DNA of 64,000 nt from Bradyrhizobium oligotrophicum S58 (GTDB taxonomy: Bacteria; Pseudomonadota; Alphaproteobacteria; Rhizobiales; Xanthobacteraceae): the NCBI RefSeq assembly GCF_000344805.1, contig NC_020453.1, positions 6,791,001 to 6,855,000 of the forward strand, written 5' to 3'. Shown one piece after another: positions 26,910 through 37,479 of this stretch (position 1 is the stretch's first letter; each line of letters begins with the position of its first letter). Below the pieces are notes generated by a model. The model ran no database searches and had not been told where the DNA came from. It saw nothing but the letters and a program-made list of their open reading frames with translations. The position numbers and the translations under genes were made by a program.

Positions 26910-28757
26910 TCATCGCTCGGGATCATCGGAGGATAACGTCCTCCGGGCGATCACCTCGTGAAGAGCCGCTCTGACCTGCTCGACCACTTCGGCCCAGTCG
27001 CGTCTCTCGCGCTGCCGGAAAAGTCGCATCGTCGGGTACCAAACGCTGTCGTCACGGTCGAGCAACCAGCGATAATCCGGCGTGTACGACAGAAGCGTCC
27101 AGGTAGGACGACCAAGCGCGCCGGCGAGATGGGCGACACTGGTATCGACCGTGACGACGAGATCCAGGCATGAGATCAGCGCGGCCGTGTCCGCGAAATC
27201 GGTGAGTTGTCTCGTCAGGTCCAAGATCTGGCTCGCCTCCTGCAGCGCAGCCTTGTCTTCGGCCTTGGGCTCCTTCTGCAGACTGACGAACGCCGCTTCT
27301 TCGCCGAGCAGCTGGGAGAACGTGCGCAACGGAATGGAGCGATTGTGGTCGTCCAGATGATTTGGGTTGCCTGACCAGACCAAGCCGACACGCAGTTTTT
27401 CATGCGCACCGAGACGCTCCTCCCAGAATTGGATCCGTTCCGGATTAGGCGCCGGCAAATAAGAGACGGGTGCAGGAATCGTCCCCAACACCGTTCGAAA
27501 CGCGAACGGAAGGCTCATGATCGGGCAATGGAAATCAACAGCGGCTAGGTCGGTGGCCTCCGAAATCCGAATACACTGCGAAATTCCGGGCGTATTTGAT
27601 AATAGGGAAAGCAACGACTTTTGGACGGCAAGAATGACGCGGGCGCCCAGCGCTGCGACCATCGGCACGTAGCGGGCAAACTGGATCGTATCGCCCAGCC
27701 CTTCGTCGGCTGCGATGATAATGGTCTTTCCCGCGATGTCGTCCTCGCCCTGCCACATCGGTTGCTGAAACCGGGGATAGGAACTCGGTAAATTCCAACG
27801 AGCCTCTCGCCCCGACCAGCCCGCGTCGAAATTCCCCAACAGGAGATTCAAATGAGCTGCTCCCAGATCAGCCAAAGCGTCGCTCGGATGGACGTCCTTC
27901 AACCGCCTGTAGATCTCGAACGCTTCGTCGAATCGACGAAGCTTCGTCAGGACAGCCGCCTTGTCGTGCAGCGCATCTCTGGAGCCAGGTTGCAGAGCCA
28001 AAGCTAGCTCGAACCATTCCAACGCCTCTTCGTCTCTGCGCATCGTGCGCAAGACAATGCCTGTCTTGACGCAAATATCGGAATTGCCCGGCTCTATGTC
28101 GTGGGCTCGCCGGCAGATCGAAAGAGCCTCGTCGAAGCGCTTCAGGGCATTCAGAAGCGCACCACGCATCATGAGAGTCGGCACATGGTTGGGCCGTAAA
28201 GCGTCGCTCAGGTCGAGATATGCGAGCGCTTCCTCGATCCGTCCCAACCGTTGAAGCGTAATGCCGCACTGGTTTGCGGCATCCCAATTCTGGGGGTTCA
28301 GTTCCAGCACGCGTTGGAAGCTCGATACAGCGTCGGCGAGCTGCTGCAGTTGAACAAGAGCGTTCCCCCTCAGCATCCACAAATCCGCGCTTTCGAGACC
28401 GAGCGCTCTCGCCTTATCGAATACCTTGATCACCTCATCTGAGCGTCCCTGAACCTGCAGCACGGTGCCAAGACTCAAGAAGTATTGCGGCTGACCATCC
28501 TGCTGGATCGCGCGGGACACCCATTGTAGAGCAGCATCGTATTGCCGTGCCTCCAGCGCGAGAATGCCCAGCAAGTTGAGTGTCGGCGCGTGCCCTCCAT
28601 CGATCGCGAGCGCCAGGTGGCAACACCCCTCGGCATCTGCGTGGCGGCCACTCGCGATCTCACGCAAAGCTGATTCATACAAAATCGCAGCACCATCGGG
28701 CTGAATAGGTTTGGGCTGCGCCTTCGTATGCGAAGCCCGACGCTCTCGACGGTTCAT
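26910..28757 (-). CDS. TPR-repeat glycosyltransferase-like protein (GT9/heptosyltransferase-type C-terminal domain)
   Basis: The ATG at 28757 (MNRRERRASHTK) gives about 615 aa; the frame is open eight codons further to a TTG. Roughly residues 20-330 are consecutive 34-residue TPRs (for example AVSSFQRVLELNPQNWDAAN and ALAYLDLSDALRPNHVPTLM). Residues about 340-600 form a glycosyltransferase-like domain with DEGLGDTIQFARYVPMVAAL and, near the C-terminus, the ISCLDLVVTVDTSVAHLAGAL pattern typical of GT9-type nucleotide-sugar binding. Such proteins are common in Bradyrhizobium. No sugar substrate can be assigned. It is monocistronic, between the type I secretion locus and decayed mobile DNA. Confidence 0.88.
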   Translation of the reverse strand: MNRRERRASHTKAQPKPIQPDGAAILYESALREIASGRHADAEGCCHLALAIDGGHAPTLNLLGILALEARQYDAALQWVSRAIQQDGQPQYFLSLGTVLQVQGRSDEVIKVFDKARALGLESADLWMLRGNALVQLQQLADAVSSFQRVLELNPQNWDAANQCGITLQRLGRIEEALAYLDLSDALRPNHVPTLMMRGALLNALKRFDEALSICRRAHDIEPGNSDICVKTGIVLRTMRRDEEALEWFELALALQPGSRDALHDKAAVLTKLRRFDEAFEIYRRLKDVHPSDALADLGAAHLNLLLGNFDAGWSGREARWNLPSSYPRFQQPMWQGEDDIAGKTIIIAADEGLGDTIQFARYVPMVAALGARVILAVQKSLLSLLSNTPGISQCIRISEATDLAAVDFHCPIMSLPFAFRTVLGTIPAPVSYLPAPNPERIQFWEERLGAHEKLRVGLVWSGNPNHLDDHNRSIPLRTFSQLLGEEAAFVSLQKEPKAEDKAALQEASQILDLTRQLTDFADTAALISCLDLVVTVDTSVAHLAGALGRPTWTLLSYTPDYRWLLDRDDSVWYPTMRLFRQRERRDWAEVVEQVRAALHEVIARRTLSSDDPER

Positions 28758-29068
28758 TGTTGCAAGTTGCTCCAGCTGCAATTTCAGAATAGGTGATTCT
28801 CACTCTGGTTGAAAAGTCAAAATTCTATCTCGGAGTGCGCGCCAACACGCAATGGTTGTAATTCTAACGTCGAATGTCGTGATAAGCTAGACCATTAATT
28901 GAAATGAGTAACGGAGGAGATATCCCGTCAGCGGTGCGACGTATCCGATGCTCTGTATTCAAGCCGATCCTTCGGCCAGGATGGCATGTAGACGCCGAGC
29001 GGGTTCCTGCGCAGCCGTCCGCATTGTCGGGCATCGTGAACAAAATGCTGAGGATCGCAGTCCAGCGT
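28758..29068. other. Gap between TPR-glycosyltransferase gene and conjugation-gene remnants
   Basis: About 310 bases with low coding character and no recognisable gene. The 5' side should hold the promoter of the TPR gene. It is also the left limit of the decayed mobile region. I see no clear repeat or terminator. Confidence 0.4.
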
Positions 29069-29425
29069 TCAGTCACACTCAGCGAGCCCTTCTCTTAGCG
29101 CCGCTCGATCCGAGACCTGAGTCCTGCCGAGCCGCGTGAAGAGATCGTTCCACCGGGCGGAATCATTGAGCGCGGCAGCCCCAAGTTCAGTCGTGAAGTC
29201 ACACGCGCGCAGCCAGTTCTGACGAAGCACGATGCCGTCGGCCGGCAGGCCTCTTAGGTCTTCGATGAAGCGTGCAAGATGGAAGGCAATTTGCGGGTCC
29301 GTCGGCGTGTGATCGGCAATGGCCGGTGCCACGCGCAGGACCTCGCCGAGCTTGCGACCCGCACCTCGACCACCCAAGGGTACCGCGCATCGATTGCCAG
29401 ATCAGCGCAGGAACAAAGATGGCAG
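29069..29425 (-). pseudogene. trbF: trbF remnant (conjugal mating-pair protein, VirB8-like)
   Basis: The minus-strand translation contains RVAPAIADHTPTDPQIAFHL, then ARFIEDLRGLPADGIVLRQN and WLRACDFTTELGAAALND. This is the periplasmic core of TrbF as found in rhizobial integrative elements. Just upstream in a second frame is a transmembrane remnant (LIWQSMRGT). The N-terminus, one register and the distal third are missing or shifted, so it cannot make a working protein. TrbF is an inner-membrane component of the type IV mating channel. The remnant joins directly to the end of the relaxase pseudogene, so the genes normally between them have been deleted. Confidence 0.8.
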
Positions 29426-31053
29426 CGAGCCCGAGAGGCCCGTGACTGACTTGCCGAGGCGGTGCGATCTCGCGCGACCACGTCACGAGAAGAAGGAAGC
29501 CGAGGCCGCTATCCATCAGGCAAGCCGACCTGAGGCAAGCATGAGCCGCTGGCAGTAGGTCCCCTGCGACCGGCGCACCCGCCGCAAAGGGTAGATGTGG
29601 GAGATTGAGCTCGGCCGACAACCTTGGCGTCGACGGCCCGGAGCTCCCGCCGTCGCAGCGTCTTCAGGAGATCCCGCTGAACGACGATCCGCTGAACGTG
29701 CCGTCTCGGCTCCGAAGCCGCCGTGGGCGAGCGGCATGGGCTCCTCTCGACTAGCCGATGATCGAGCCAGGTCGCGCCCTCCCCCTTCGCTTGTCTGCAA
29801 GGCTGAGGTCGGAGCCGTTGCCAGCACCAAGGTGGGCCACGCCTCGTCCACCCGCCGAAGCGGCGGACGTCGACGATGCCACCGGCCGGCGACGCCTGCG
29901 CGAAGGCTTCGACCCCGCGAAAGGGGACATGGTGCGCCCGGCCATCGACGCCGTCGATTACTGCGTCGGCCTCGTCCGTCAGTTCGTCATGCAGCCCACG
30001 GTCGACGAACCGGCCGAGGATCGGCGAGGTAGCCTCAAAACCCTCAATGGAGTAATCCGAGACGGCCCACTCCTCCCTTCGGACGGTGAACGCCCAATAA
30101 TGTTGGCGCGTGCGCCGGGCTCCCGCATCTTCCGCTCGGCCACGAGCTCGACCATCCATTCGTTCGGGCCGGCTGCGGTCGCGAGCCCAGGCGCTCCAAA
30201 TACTGCAGACGCCCGCGCATCAGGCCAACGACTTCGGTATCCGCCGCCGCGCCACGTCTCGATAGAGATCGATGGCACCGATCTCGTTAGCGGCCATCCG
30301 GATCTCGCGGTCGAGCCGCGTCCAGCGATCGGCCGTGATCTCCTTCTCGAGCGAGCTGCGGATCTCGTGCTCAGACTTCGGACCGAGCTTGAGCGCAACC
30401 AGCTCCTCGGCGCGAGAACGCAGGCCGCGGCTGATGGAGTTCCGGGAGATGACGAGACTCGCGCCCGTCTCGTCGACGCCGCGGACCAGCACATGCACGT
30501 GCAGGTATCCTTCTTCCAGTGGTCGACCGCGATCCACTCCAGACGCGTCGAGAGATCGGCTTCCATCTCCCGGACCAGATCGCAGGTGAACGCTTTGAGA
30601 TTCACAATGTCAGCGGCGCCCTCGGGCGAGACGATGAAACGAAAATGACGCCGGTCACCCCTACCCCGCGCCTCGAACCCAACCTCATCCGCATGATCGC
30701 CTGCCGCATCAAACATCCGCGCCGGCTCGCCATCGCGGGCGACCCCGTCCCGCTTGAGGTAGGCGAGATGCGTCGCCAAGGCGCCGAGCGAAACGCCCGC
30801 CCTTACGCTTGCAATCGCGCGTTGACCGTGACGCGGCGCACGGAGGCGAACAGACGCTCACCGCTGAAGCTGGGCCGGCTTCGGCCGGAGGCTGAACGAG
30901 CGCGCACCGCATGGCGTCCATTGATCACCGACAACGGTACGACATGACCCGCTGCATTCGCAGCGCGCGGTTGATGAAGCTCTCGGCCTTCGTGCCACGT
31001 GCCTGACGAACGCGGCCCGGGCGGATATGGAACTCGCGCTCACTGGTGCTCAT
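29426..31053 (-). pseudogene. Relaxase (RlxS/VirD2-like, DUF3363) pseudogene with several frameshifts
   Basis: From an ATG at 31053 the frame reads MSTSEREFHIRPGRVRQARG and a little further before a frameshift. Later segments in alternating frames match one relaxase: THLAYLKRDGVARDGEPARM, RRHFRFIVSPEGAADIVNLK, DPHIHVLVRG-like (here broken), RSSLEKEITADRWTRLDREI, YSIEGFEATSPILGRFVDRG and VIDGVDGRAHHVPFRGVEAF. The order along the minus strand is correct, so this is one gene broken by multiple indels. The family nicks the origin of transfer of rhizobial integrative conjugative elements. It is non-functional and documents a former conjugative element. Confidence 0.85.
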
Positions 31054-31633
31054 ACATGGCGCCCCACGACGGGGTTAACAGCTAGAGTGCCGAAAACAAC
31101 ATTGATTTCGCTATTGAAAACACCGAGCGCGGCACGCGCTCCGACCGACCGGCACGGCTGAACGCGAGCCATGTCAATGGCTTGGCATTCAACCGGCGAG
31201 CCGCTTTTATCTTGCCGCTTTAATCGGCCGGGTGTTTTGCCTCTCTGCCACGATCGTCTTCGTCGCTTTCGCCATCGGTGCTCTCCATCTTCATCGTCAA
31301 AAACACGTCTGCAGCGCAGCCTGATCTGCAGCTCGTTGACAGCGAGGAGTCCCAGTGCGCCGTGCAGCTTTCCGCGCTCAGAGACGGCGTGGCGCTCCTG
31401 CACGATGGCAGCAGCATAGCCGTCGCGGCGCAATTTTCCATCGGTCTGACGGAGCCACGTCACAGGCAATTTTGCGCGATCGCGCCGTCCCTTCGGACAC
31501 CGCCTCGCAGGCAAGATAGCGTGCGTTCCGTCGTCTTGGATCTGCACCGGTCCTCATCCGCTGACAGCGGAGCTCCATCACTTCGCGCGTCGTCCGCGAC
31601 GCCTGTTCGTTGCTGCCGGGCTGTTGCTACCAT
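31054..31633. other. Unassigned stretch between relaxase pseudogene and IS110 remnant
   Basis: About 580 bases. Overlapping frames on both strands (up to 165 codons on minus) have no recognisable motif and look like chance high-GC frames. In intact elements this is where the origin of transfer and small transfer genes would lie, but I could not identify either. Confidence 0.4.
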
Positions 31634-32720
31634 TCACGCCAGCGCTCCCAGCAGCCTGCGATCCTTGCGCTTGGCATGCGCGGCCGCGTCGGCGGTGCTG
31701 ACGGCCTGATCGCCGCAATACGCCGTGCCGTCGCACCACATCGCGTGCATGATCACCGCCAGTTTGCGCGCCACCGCGACCACCGCCTTGCGGCATCCAG
31801 AGCGCTTGGCAACCGCCAGTCCCCAGGTCTTGACCTTGTCACGACGCTTGAAGCGCGTCAGCAGCGCGCTCGCCGCCTCGTAGAGCGCGCGCCGCACATC
31901 GGCGTCGCCCGCCTTGCTGATCGGCCCCTGCACATCGATCGAGGTGCCCGACTGCCAGCGCCGCGACGTCAGGCCAAAATACGCCGCGACATCGCGTGAA
32001 AGCCGAAAGCGCGACGGATCGTCGATCGCCGTCATGAAGCTCAGCGCGGCGATCGGCCCGACGCCTGGAATCTGCATGAAGGGCCGGCACAGCTCGTGTC
32101 CGGCGACCAGCTTGACGACCAGGCCATGCAGCCGACAGTACTCCTTCCACAGCGCCGCACGGGCATAGAGCATGGCATCGATCAGCTCGCTGATCAGCGC
32201 GTCGCCGGCCACCGCGTCGCGCACGGCCTGCGCAAAGGCGCCGCGGCCGACGCGGTTGAGCCGGATGCCGAACGCCTTCAAGGAGTGCCGGATCGCGTTC
32301 TTGAGATCGAGGAATTTGCGCTTGAGATTGCGTCGATGCGTCAGCAGCAGGCGCAGCCGGTAGCACGGCGCGGTCTTGATGTGCGCGCGCCGGAACCAGC
32401 CGGTGCGCATGATGTGCGCGATCCCGAGCGCGTCCGCACGGTCGGTCTTGTTGCGCTGGCATGCAGCGCGGCGCGCACGTGCTGGGTCTCCAGACAGATC
32501 GCCGGCAGGCCGCGACGGAGCAATTCGCCATGCAGCCACGGCGACAGCGCGCCGGCCTCGTGGCCGACCCGCCGCAGCCGGTCGAGATAGGGCGACAGTG
32601 CGCCCTTGATGGCGTCCCGGTCGGTCATCGCCGCGACCTCCAGCAGCACGCCGCCCTTGTCGTCGACCACGCAATCGCGGTCTGATCCATGCCGACATCC
32701 AGTCCGCAGAAGAACTCCAT
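31634..32720 (-). pseudogene. IS110-family transposase, two single-base frameshifts
   Basis: The reading starts MEFFCGLDVGMDQTAIA at 32720 (DEDD-type N-terminus). It shifts near 32672 (one G lost in what should be AVVDDKGGV), continues to HVRAALHA, and shifts again near 32460 before RNKTDRADALGIAHI. The C-terminal frame is then intact to 31634, with the IPGVGPIAALSFMTAIDDPS helix-hairpin region and YFGLTSRRWQSGTS typical of the transposase_20 domain. Together the three segments cover a normal length of about 360 residues. IS110 elements lack clear inverted repeats and I could not fix the ends. The transposase is inactive unless suppressed. Confidence 0.9.
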
Positions 32721-32894
32721 GGCGCGCCTCCTGTGTTGGTGAGAGCGCTCATTCTGCATGGCCGCCGCTGTCGCGTTAGCAGCTGGACGGTCAGGCCGAT
32801 TACGGACGGCACTGGCCCTGGAACGTCGCCTGGTAACCGTCCGGTCTCTGCACACCTTCCCCTCGTGTGTTGTCGTTCCATTTCGGACTCTCTG

Positions 32895-33818
32895 CTGCTT
32901 TGGAGAATCTAAACATTTCGAGAACAAAGCGCGCCGCGAATGGTGGTCGCTCCACATCGAAACGTGGCGTCGGAGCGGTCTCGGGATCCGCAGATACTGC
33001 CAGCAACAACGTCTGACCGAGAACACGCTACGGCGTTGGCTGAAGCGGCTGGCCGGCAACGAGACTGCGCTTAAGCTTGAGAATTATAGACGGAATTGCG
33101 CCGCGAGCGCGCCCGGGAAGAGCGAGAAAAGGCGCTCCGAAAGCAGAAGCAGCGCAGGTTCACGGTCACCTCGGATGTGCGCAACCGGGCGTCTCAGGCA
33201 TTCTGGGCGATGCATGTCGAGGCACTAAACTGGAGTGGAATGGAGCTCCGCGCCTACTCCGCGGCGATGCAGCTGTCGCCGCATTCGCTGCGCAAATGGC
33301 GCGACCGACTGGCCGCCGGCGAGGTGACGATCGACTGGCGCGACCATCTTCATCCCTCCGCCCGTCCCGCCGTTAGCACTGGTGCCAGGAACTCACAGCC
33401 CGAAAGCCGCTTGACGGCCGCCGAGATCGGCGATCCGGCCGCGCCCAAAATGCCTACCCGGCGCTTCTTCAGCGACTAGGAGAAGCTCGCAATTGCCAGG
33501 GAGACCGAGCTGCCGGGCGCCAAGGTCTCGGCCGTCGCCCGCAAGAATGGGATCGTCACCGGGCTGCTGTTCCGCTGGCGCGCGCAGTTCGGCATCGCGC
33601 AAAAGAAGCGCTCCAAGCTCGCCCGTGTTGTGCTGCCCGACGACATGCCCGCCGCACGCGCCCTGCGCGATCTCGTGCGTCCACCGGAGGACATGATGGC
33701 CATCGACCTCCATGATGGACGGCGTGTCTTCGCTCCCGGTGGCAGCGATCCGGATGAGGTGCGGGCGCAGATCGAAAGCGGAGATGCAGACGTGAAGGTG
33801 CACCTGGCACTCGGCTAA
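32895..33818 (+). pseudogene. IS66-type accessory gene tnpA, frameshifted and with a nonsense codon
   Basis: Two plus-strand frames together encode an IS66 TnpA-like protein. The first carries REWWSLHIETWRRSGLGIRR, then a shift near 33090. The second carries RKWRDRLAAGEVTIDWRDHL and RRFFSD before a TAG at 33477, after which EKLAIARETELPGAKVSAVA and GIVTGLLFRWRAQFG continue in the same frame. The TAG stands where Glu (GAG) is expected. These helix-turn-helix proteins assist IS66 transposition. The gene is inactive and decays together with the tnpB and tnpC remnants that follow. Confidence 0.8.
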
Positions 33819-34120
33819 ACCGACATGCGCAAGGGCACGGACGGCCTTGCGATGCGGTCCAGGAAACGCTGAAGGAGGATCCGTTCTCCGGTTATCTGTT
33901 TCCCTTCCGCGGCAAGAAGGCATCGATCTTGAAGGTCGTGTTCTGGGACGGAAACGGGCTTTGTCTGTTCAACGCATCGACCAGGGCGGCTTCGTGTGGC
34001 CGCGGTTATGGCGGCTATGATGGCTCGATCACTCTCACGCCGGCGCAGCTCGCGATGCTGATCGAAGGCATCGACAGGCGCGCGCCAGAACGCGTATGGA
34101 AGACTGCGATTGCGGGATGA
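33791..34120 (+). pseudogene. IS66 tnpB (Orf2) remnant
   Basis: The segment VKVHLALG-stop-TDMRKGTDGLAM has TAA where the family has Tyr, then loses register, and regains it as KVVFWDGNGLCLF and DGSITLTPAQLAMLIEGIDR, ending at 34120. The frame order and the TDMRKG...LTPAQLAMLIEGIDW pattern identify the IS66 Orf2 family. At least one nonsense mutation and two indels are present. It lies between tnpA and tnpC in the normal IS66 order. Confidence 0.82.
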
Positions 34121-34183
34121 TCCGCAAACACTGGTGCTGAACTGAGTTGCGATTCTTCTACGAATCAGCGTGTTCGAGCACCA

Positions 34184-35488
34184 TTGGACATGCAGCTCGA
34201 TCTCACCGATCCTGAGCTTCTGCAGCGCCTGGTGCGCGACATTGCTGCTGCGATCGACCATCGCGACACCGAGATCGAGCGTCTCAAGTCCATCATCAAA
34301 AAGCTGCAGCGAATGCAGTTCGGCCGCAGCTCCGAGCGCATCGATCCCGACCAGCTTGCATTCGGTCTGCAGGATCTCGACGGCGACATTGGCCGCGCCG
34401 AAGAAGCGCAACCGAAGGTCACACCGGATGCCGAATCTCCGCCGCGACGTCGTGCGCTGCCCGATCGTCTGCCACGAAGACGTTCTGCTCGACGTTCAGG
34501 ACCGGGTCTGCAGCTGCTGTGGCGGTGCTCTTCATCTGATCGGCGAGAGCATCAGCGAGACGCTGGATTGGGTGCTGCCCAGCTTCGCGTTGTGTGTACG
34601 ACCCGTCCTAAATTACGCCTGCCGAGCCTGCAACACCGTGGTGCAAGCCGGCGCGCCGGAACGATCGATCGCCGGTGGCCTGGCGACGCCGCCGCTGCTC
34701 GTGACACGCCGATCCCGATGCTCGCTAGCGGCCGCGGACGAACCAAGACGGGACGGCTCTGGGTGTACGCGTGCGAGCAACGGCCCTGGAGCGGCGCCGA
34801 CCCTCCGGCGGCAATCTACCTGCTCGCTCAGGATCGCAAGGCGGAGCGACCTGTCGCACATCTTGCCGCCTTCAAAGGGATCCTGCATATCGACGGATAC
34901 GCCGGCTTCGAACAGCTGGCCGACAAGGAGGGCATCACGCTCGCAGCGTGTTGGAGCCACTCGCGACGCAAGTTCTACGATGTGGCCGAAGCCACCGCGT
35001 GTCCCGTCGCAACAGAAGCCCTGCGCCGGATCGGCCAACTCTATGCGATCGAGGCGCGTATCCGCGGCCAATCGCAGGGCGTTCGCCAAGCCAATTGTCG
35101 ACGCGCTGAACGCCTGGCTCGATGCGCAGCTCCACCTGGTCTCCGGACGCAGCATGCTCGCCGAAGCGATCCGCTATGCGCTCTCGTGCTGGCACGACCT
35201 AACGCGCTTCCTGAACGATGGCCGCGTCGAACTCCACACCAATTCGGTCGAACGCGCGATCCGCCCTATCACCCTCGCCCGCAAGAACCACCTGTTCGCC
35301 AGGAGCGACGGCGGCGGCCATCGATGGGCAGTGATCAGCTCTCTGATCACCACATGCAAGCTGAACGACATCGAGCCCTATGCTTACCTCCGGATGTCCT
35401 GCAGCAGTTGGTCGACAGACATCCCGTCAATCGCCTCGAGGAATTTCTGCCGTGGAGCTGGACGCTGAATTATCATGTCAAGACCTGA
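34184..35488 (+). pseudogene. IS66 tnpC transposase, frameshifted with an internal deletion
   Basis: N-terminal coiled coil (DTEIERLKSIIKKLQRMQFG, RSSERIDPDQLAF) in one frame, the zinc-binding segment VCSCCGGALHLIGESISETL in a second, and then PERSIAGGLATPPLL joined directly to DTPIPML. About 60 residues that should hold the SKYCDHLPLYRQ region are missing. The catalytic part continues as GRTKTGRLWVYA, LAACWSHSRRKFYD, a third shift, then NSVERAIRPITLARKNHLFA, and the last residues again in another frame. The transposase is inactive. Together with tnpA and tnpB it shows a complete IS66 island in advanced decay. Confidence 0.88.
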
Positions 35489-35724
35489 TGGATGTGCAGC
35501 GACCGGACGCTCAAAGATCAGCCGGCAGCACAGTAAGAACACAGCTGCGACCGCGGCTGCTCTACCATAGTCGCTCACTACACGTGAATGTTGCCGCGCC
35601 CAGCGACAGCTCACTCGCAATCTGGCTGGGCAGAATTTCGGGTCAACTGAAGTGACTTCAATTAGTCGCCGGGTCATCCCGCCGCCGACCTTCTGGAGAT
35701 TAGTTGACTGATAAGCTAAGATAT

Positions 35725-36705
35725 CTAATCAGAACTCCGGCCGTTGTCCTGCATTAGTTCATCCGCCGTAGTCTTTTCCCACCTGAGTACATTTCCAAAC
35801 CAAGCTGCCTCAGTTCTATTTTTTGCGTGCAGCTTTCTGAGCACGTTTTTAACGTGCAACTTGACGGTACGTTCTGCCATAACCAAGGCGCTTGCAATCG
35901 CTTTGTTGCTTCGACCGCTCGCCAACTCCATGAGAACCTCCTTTTCGCGCTGGGTAAGAAGCTCACCCTGAGGCACCGAATGCCGCTGGCCAGCGCTTCC
36001 ATGCACGACGGACTCGATCGCGCGCTCAAGCTTGCTCTCCATTCTCTCGTCAGAAGAAAAAATGTGGATATAGGGGCGCGCCCAACGGCGGAAGGTTACT
36101 ATCGCTTCAATCGATCCCACTGCATCTGAAAGCGTGATAACTGGAGAAGGAAAATTAGCTTCGCGGAGCTGTCGAACAATTTGGCTCCCGGGTTCGCCCG
36201 AATGATGGGACGCGATAACGATACAGGCAGGGGCTTTGCGCCTGAACGCGTCCAGTAGTTCCGCTTCTTCCCTGAAGCTGCGCACATCATACCCCAGACT
36301 GAAAAGGAATCCCGAAAGGCTATCTCGCGCGCTCTTCTCCATCGCCAGAAGAAAGATCACGCGCGACGCGCTACCAACCGATTCACGCTCAGCACTGTGG
36401 AAGAGGCTATCTTCCTCATCACTTATTCCCGCAATGTCGACAGCAATTCTGCTAACGGGTCGACGCTCGATAGCAGAAAGTGTTCGAAGGGCATCCGCGA
36501 TGCGGTCTGCTTGATCCCCGAAGCCGCCGTCGATCGGGATCGGAAATCGAATTGATCTTGCAGCACCACTCACTTGCCTCGATGCAATTACCACCCCCTC
36601 AATTTTTGAGTTGTCAACGCTCCAACCTGTTCTGCGCAAATACTGAACAACTCTTCTCGCATCCAGATCAGATGCCAAGCTCGCCGCCTGGTCGACCTCT
36701 ATCAC
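35725..36705 (-). CDS. LuxR/FixJ-type regulator with degenerate receiver and extra N-terminal domain
   Basis: A 326-aa product with three regions. Residues 1-100 (DARRVVQYLRRTGWSVDNSK ... DQADRIADALRTLSAIERRP) are a small alpha/beta domain I do not recognise. Residues about 112-235 align along their length with FixJ-like receiver domains (RVIFLLAMEKSARDSLSGFL ... SPVITLSDAVGSIEAIV). The acidic pair, the phospho-accepting Asp and the conserved Lys are all replaced (AM, Ala/Ser, Ile), so it should not be phosphorylated normally. Residues about 258-310 are a LuxR-type helix-turn-helix (LTQREKEVLMELASGRSNKA). Its GTG start overlaps the upstream DUF4365-like gene stop as GTGA. It is intact amid decayed insertion sequences. 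Confidence 0.82.
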   Translation of the reverse strand: MIEVDQAASLASDLDARRVVQYLRRTGWSVDNSKIEGVVIASRQVSGAARSIRFPIPIDGGFGDQADRIADALRTLSAIERRPVSRIAVDIAGISDEEDSLFHSAERESVGSASRVIFLLAMEKSARDSLSGFLFSLGYDVRSFREEAELLDAFRRKAPACIVIASHHSGEPGSQIVRQLREANFPSPVITLSDAVGSIEAIVTFRRWARPYIHIFSSDERMESKLERAIESVVHGSAGQRHSVPQGELLTQREKEVLMELASGRSNKAIASALVMAERTVKLHVKNVLRKLHAKNRTEAAWFGNVLRWEKTTADELMQDNGRSSD

Positions 36706-37211
36706 GAGACATACCTCGCTTCCGCAGCCGTGATCATCCTCTCAATTGCCTCCCTATTCAGGCGCTGATCAATAGGAATTCTGATCCGCGCCGAAGATCT
36801 ATTCTCCGGCTTCGCCGTGTCGGTCGACCACCAATAAGCTCTCGCTCCTAGCGTGAGATCTTGATCCGATATTCGACACCATCCTTCTTGCGCCGTTTCG
36901 AAGCAAACCAAGACGAGATAATATGGAGCTGATCGAGGCTTCCGTCGCGCGATCTTATCGTAGTTGCTTACTTTGAGGTCGAATATCACCGCATCATTCT
37001 GGAATTTGGCGGTCGTAGTCGCCTTGATCTGAAGATCGACTGGAAAGCCGGTCTCGAAATACCCAGAGTCGGACTTCTCAACCCCTCTCAACGTAACATC
37101 GATACCGTAATCCTTTCGCTGCACAGAGATGGTGCAGCCCGCAACCGCAGCCGTTGCCTGAATAAAGCTGGCCGCCAATTCATCAATCAAATGAGATGCA
37201 GGCAAATTCAT
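36702..37211 (-). CDS. DUF4365-like (predicted nuclease-fold) protein
   Basis: About 169 aa from the ATG at 37211 (MNLPASHLIDELAASF), preceded by GAGAG; longer starts at 37238/37241 lack a ribosome-binding site. The core YGIDVTL ... VDLQIKATTTAKF ... IFDLKVSNYDKI, followed by PYYLVLVCFE, matches the DUF4365 pattern. That pattern resembles the D...QxK active centre of PD-(D/E)xK nucleases. The candidate acidic and Lys residues (Asp of GIDV, Gln-Ile-Lys) are present. It is coupled by GTGA overlap to the pseudo-receiver regulator. DUF4365 proteins often occur in defence- or mobile-element contexts, but no activity is shown for this one. Confidence 0.75.
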   Translation of the reverse strand: MNLPASHLIDELAASFIQATAAVAGCTISVQRKDYGIDVTLRGVEKSDSGYFETGFPVDLQIKATTTAKFQNDAVIFDLKVSNYDKIARRKPRSAPYYLVLVCFETAQEGWCRISDQDLTLGARAYWWSTDTAKPENRSSARIRIPIDQRLNREAIERMITAAEARYVS

Positions 37212-37479
37212 AGTCAAACTCTCAAGTGTCAGATACATCAAACAAGTCTAATTTTATCGCGTGAAATGAGCGACTTCAAGGCGTTGGCCGCACCAATTGT
37301 CTGAAATATTGATTTTCTGCTAGCAAGTAAGAGCCGCGAACAAGCTCACCTTGCATGCTCTCCGAGGCTTCGTACGGGAGACTAATCCATCGCGACAGAA
37401 CAGCTAAGTATAGTTCGTACTGATGCCCTGCCCCTAAGCATTTCCTCCAGAACGATTTAGAGTCCGGCCTGACGTGTAG

